Part shown: positions 4,686 to 6,665 of the stretch, one piece after another
How the letters are laid out: every line of letters starts with the position of its first letter
How positions within the stretch are numbered: position 1 is the stretch's first letter
Origin: DASVXQ01 sp046727955
GTDB taxonomy: Bacteria; Actinomycetota; CALGFH01
Reading direction: 5' to 3'
Assembly: GCA_046727955.1 (NCBI GenBank)
Contig: JBKPDO010000090.1
Span: 1-6,665, forward strand
Length of the DNA: 6,665 nucleotides
Position numbers and translations under genes: made by a program
The notes under the pieces: generated by a model
Told to the model about the DNA's origin: nothing
What the model saw: only the letters and a program-made list of their open reading frames with translations
Databases searched by the model: none

Positions 4686-6314
4686 TTATCTCTCGTCGGT
4701 GTCGCGGTCGGCCGCCAGACCGCCGACGAAGCGCTGGCGCAGGGTGCGCTTGGAGAACTTGCCGGTCGCGGTCATCGGGATCTCGTCGACGAACTCGACC
4801 CGGTCCGGCAGCCACCACTTGGGGAACTGGCCGGCGATCGAGGCGACCAGCTCCTCGCCGCTGACCTGCGAGCCGGGCTTGCGGACCACCACCGCGAGCG
4901 GGCGCTCGTCCCACTTGGGATCGGGGATGGCGATCACCGCCGCCTGAGCCACCTCGTCGTGGCCCATCAGGGCGTTCTCCAGCTCGACCGAGGAGATCCA
5001 CTCGCCGCCCGACTTGACCAGGTCCTTGGTCCGGTCGACCAGGTGCAGGTAGCCCTCGGCGTCGAGGGTGGCGACGTCGCCGGAGTGGTACCAGCCGTCG
5101 ATGAAGGTCTGCGCGGAGCGCTCGTCGTCGAGATACTCGTCCGCGATCCAGGGGCCGCGCAGCAGCACCTCGCCCATTGACTTGCCGTCGGCGGGCACCT
5201 GGCCGCCGGCGGCGTCGACGATGCGCTGCTCCAGGCCGGGGACGAGCAATCCCTGCTTGGCCTTGTAGGAGTAGCGCGCGTCGTCGGGGAGGCCGCGCAG
5301 GGACGACTTGACGCGGCAGAAGTGCGTCACCGGCGAGGCCTCCGTCATCCCGTACGCGTGGATGAACTCGACGCCGTAGCGCTGCTCGTAGGCGCGGATC
5401 ATCGACACCGGCGCCGCCGACCCACCACACGCGATCCGCTGCAGGGAGCCGAGGTCGCCGCCGTCCTGCTCCAGGCTCTGGAGCACGCCGAGCCAGACAG
5501 TCGGCACGCCCGCCGCGAAGGTCACGCCCTCGTCCCGGATCAGGCGCACGTAGTCCGCCGGCGTCGGGCGCGGCCCGCCGTACACCTGCGCGCCGCCCAT
5601 CCAGGTTGCCGCGAACGGCAGGCCCCAGGCGTTGACGTGGAACATGGGCACGATCGGCAGCAGCACGTCCCGCTCCGAGATCGCGGCGGTGTCTACCAGC
5701 CCGACCATCAGCGAGTGCAGGAACAGCGCCCGGTGGGAGTAGGCGACCCCCTTGGGGTTGCCGGTGGTCGCCGAGGTGTAGCAGATGCCGGCCGTCTGGC
5801 GCTCGTCCAGCGCGGGCCACGCCGTCATCGGCGCGGCCTGGGACACCAGCGTCTCGTAGTCGTGGACCGGGGAAGGCAGGTCCGGGCGCTCTCCCCCGTC
5901 GCTCAGCACGACCACCCGCTCGACCATGGGGGTGTCGCGCAGTACCGGCGCGAGCGCCGGCGCCAGGTCGGCATCGACCATCAGGACCTTGTCGCGAGCG
6001 TGGTTGATGATGTAGGCGAGCTGGTCGGGGCCGAGGCGGATGTTGATGGTGTGGTAGCTGGCCCCCGACAGCGCCGTGGCGAAGTAGACCTCGAGATGGC
6101 GGTCGTGGTTCCAGCAGAACGTGCCCACCCTGTCCCCGCCCGAGACGCCCAGCTCACGAAGGGCCGTGGCCAGCCGGGCGACCCGATCGGCCCAGTCGGC
6201 GTAGCTCGAGCGCGCGACCTCCCCGGAGGTGCGGCGGCTGACGAGCTGCTTGTCGGGGAACAGCGTTCTCGCGCGCTCGTACAGGCTCCGAAGCGTGAGC
6301 GGGTAGTCCATCAT
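4686..6314 (-). CDS. AMP-forming acyl-CoA synthetase (medium/long-chain fatty acid-CoA ligase, AlkK/FadD-like)
   Basis: This 542-residue adenylate-forming enzyme would convert a fatty acid, ATP and CoA to acyl-CoA in two steps. The ATP-binding P-loop is TSATTGNPKG (180-189), followed by FHVNAWG (225-231), YGMTE (321-325), the adenosine-binding HSGD (410-413) and the hinge-region DRTKDLVKSGGEWISSVELE (427-446). The catalytic lysine is Lys519 in MTATGKFSKR. The FHVNAWG and KSGGEWISS segments are typical of AlkK-like medium- and long-chain ligases rather than acetyl-CoA synthetases. The P-loop has Ala where Gly is most usual. ATG 6314 is chosen for its AGGAGG site six bases upstream; the adjacent ATG at 6311 is an alternative. 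A promoter lies just upstream. It is the first gene of a likely pair with the sulfotransferase. Chain-length preference cannot be read from sequence alone. Confidence 0.92.
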   Translation of the reverse strand: MMDYPLTLRSLYERARTLFPDKQLVSRRTSGEVARSSYADWADRVARLATALRELGVSGGDRVGTFCWNHDRHLEVYFATALSGASYHTINIRLGPDQLAYIINHARDKVLMVDADLAPALAPVLRDTPMVERVVVLSDGGERPDLPSPVHDYETLVSQAAPMTAWPALDERQTAGICYTSATTGNPKGVAYSHRALFLHSLMVGLVDTAAISERDVLLPIVPMFHVNAWGLPFAATWMGGAQVYGGPRPTPADYVRLIRDEGVTFAAGVPTVWLGVLQSLEQDGGDLGSLQRIACGGSAAPVSMIRAYEQRYGVEFIHAYGMTEASPVTHFCRVKSSLRGLPDDARYSYKAKQGLLVPGLEQRIVDAAGGQVPADGKSMGEVLLRGPWIADEYLDDERSAQTFIDGWYHSGDVATLDAEGYLHLVDRTKDLVKSGGEWISSVELENALMGHDEVAQAAVIAIPDPKWDERPLAVVVRKPGSQVSGEELVASIAGQFPKWWLPDRVEFVDEIPMTATGKFSKRTLRQRFVGGLAADRDTDER

Positions 6315-6321
6315 GCGCGGA

Positions 6322-6327
6322 CCTCCT
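6322..6327 (-). promoter_or_regulatory. Strong ribosome binding site of the acyl-CoA synthetase
   Basis: The minus strand reads AGGAGG, part of GAGGAGGT, a few bases before the ATG at 6314. It is the strongest Shine-Dalgarno in the window and supports the double-ATG start. Confidence 0.8.
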
Positions 6328-6356
6328 CGACGAGCGCCGCTGGAACTGTCGATCTG

Positions 6357-6384
6357 ATGCTACGAGTGGTCGAGCGGCGGTCAA
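6357..6384 (-). promoter_or_regulatory. Probable housekeeping sigma-factor promoter of the acyl-CoA synthetase
   Basis: On the minus strand TTGACC (6379-6384) and TAGCAT (6357-6362) are separated by 16 bp. The -35 matches TTGACA at five of six bases, and the -10 fits the TANNNT pattern of actinobacterial vegetative promoters. Transcription would start near 6350, giving a leader of about 36 nt that contains the AGGAGG site. The -35 lies within one arm of a long inverted repeat, so repressor control is plausible. Confidence 0.6.
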
Positions 6385-6463
6385 GACCGGTGCCGCGCCC
6401 TGATCACCTGCGGCGGCCGAAAGCGGTCACGGCGCGCACGGCCGGTACTTGACCGCTGCTCGA
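6370..6463. repeat. Long inverted repeat with one arm on the acyl-CoA synthetase -35 element
   Basis: The left arm, 6370-6390, and the reverse complement of the right arm, 6442-6463, agree at 20 of 21 aligned bases plus a single-base indel. The shared core is TCGAGC, one variable base, then GCGGTCAAG. The arms are separated by 51 bp. The left arm contains the TTGACC -35 box; the right arm carries a TTGACC pointing the opposite way but no matching -10. Two operator sites for a DNA-looping regulator, or a duplicated control region, are the likely readings. Confidence 0.6.
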
Positions 6464-6480
6464 ATGCCGTCGGGAAGGGC

Positions 6481-6498
6481 CCCCGGCGGGGCTGGGGA
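6481..6498 (-). terminator. Possible GC-rich hairpin after the GTPase gene
   Basis: Immediately after the TAG, the minus strand reads GCCCC, GCCG, GGGGC, a 5-bp stem with a 4-nt loop. No run of U follows, so it is at best a weak terminator-like structure. Confidence 0.25.
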
Positions 6499-6665
6499 CT
6501 ACTGGCGCCGGCCCGCCCCGAGCACGGCGGAGGCGCGGGCGAGGGCGTGCTGGACCAGCTCGATCAGCGTGGTCTTGGCCGACTCGCGCACCCTGGCGTC
6601 ACAAAACACCACCGGCGTCTGCGGCCCCACCACCAGCGCCTCCCGCACGTCCTCCACCGAATGGG
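6499..6665 (-). CDS. CvnD/MglA-type small GTPase (C-terminal fragment)
   Basis: Only the last 54 codons are present; the gene continues beyond the right edge of the window. The visible end begins HSVEDVREAL, continues with VVGPQTPVVFCDARVRES, and closes with KTTLIELVQHALARA before TAG. This matches my recollection of the C-terminus of the ATP/GTP-binding proteins encoded last in actinobacterial conservons (CvnD), relatives of the polarity GTPase MglA. In that family the C-D-A-R segment follows a hydrophobic strand (PVVFCDA), and a final amphipathic helix closes the domain. The G1 and G3 nucleotide-binding motifs would lie outside the window, so activity cannot be judged. If correct, a histidine-kinase-like CvnA, a roadblock protein CvnB and a DUF742 protein CvnC should lie to the right on the same strand. 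Confidence 0.68.
   Translation of the reverse strand, partial: HSVEDVREALVVGPQTPVVFCDARVRESAKTTLIELVQHALARASAVLGAGRRQ

Noticed and set aside
3059..4864. A 601-codon open frame on the plus strand, with several others of 200-380 codons opposite the real genes
   Set aside because: These lie antisense to genes with clear family motifs, have Arg/Pro/Gly/Ala-rich composition, and arise because stop codons are rare at this GC content.
6449..6480. Second outward promoter on the plus strand starting from TTGACC at 6449
   Set aside because: No TANNNT-like -10 occurs 16-19 bp downstream, and it would run antisense into the end of the GTPase gene.

Overview
The window is a roughly 70% G+C, gene-dense chromosomal segment that most resembles an actinobacterium (Actinomycetota) or a similar high-GC lineage. 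Pointers are the G/C-rich third codon positions, GTG and TTG starts, a histidine phosphatase resembling mycobacterial Rv3214, and at the right edge the C-terminus of a CvnD/MglA-type small GTPase of the kind found in actinobacterial conservons. The genus cannot be named from this sequence.

Layout, left to right. A FabF-type beta-ketoacyl-ACP synthase (120-1352, +) is followed by a structured intergenic stretch and a convergent DUF3800 gene (1489-2142, -). That gene is clearly lower in GC than everything around it, and each side carries a 12-bp motif in inverted orientation that contains a DnaA-box-like sequence. Next on the minus strand comes a two-gene unit: a histidine phosphatase (2909-3481) whose stop overlaps by 4 nt the GTG start of rpiA (2208-2912). 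A 228-bp intergenic region (3482-3709) holds two copies of a G-rich hairpin repeat; a third copy lies upstream of fabF (33-85). Further right, again on the minus strand, an AMP-forming acyl-CoA synthetase (4686-6314) with a recognisable promoter and strong ribosome binding site is followed after 57 bp by a sulfotransferase (3710-4627). The last feature is the truncated GTPase (6499-6665, -).

How the genes may work together. FabF and the acyl-CoA synthetase belong to fatty-acid synthesis and activation, but they are not in one operon. The phosphatase-rpiA pair is the most informative: the phosphatase resembles the Shb17/Rv3214 group, and Shb17 is the yeast sedoheptulose-1,7-bisphosphatase of riboneogenesis. 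Translational coupling to ribose-5-phosphate isomerase therefore suggests a pentose-phosphate role. The acyl-CoA synthetase-sulfotransferase pair could modify a lipid or another acylated product, but no substrate can be deduced.

Outside the genes, the main signals are the three-copy hairpin repeat, the DUF3800 insertion-like island, and a 21/22-nt inverted repeat, one arm of which covers the -35 element of the acyl-CoA synthetase promoter. No RNA genes, CRISPR arrays, transposases or complete mobile elements were seen.
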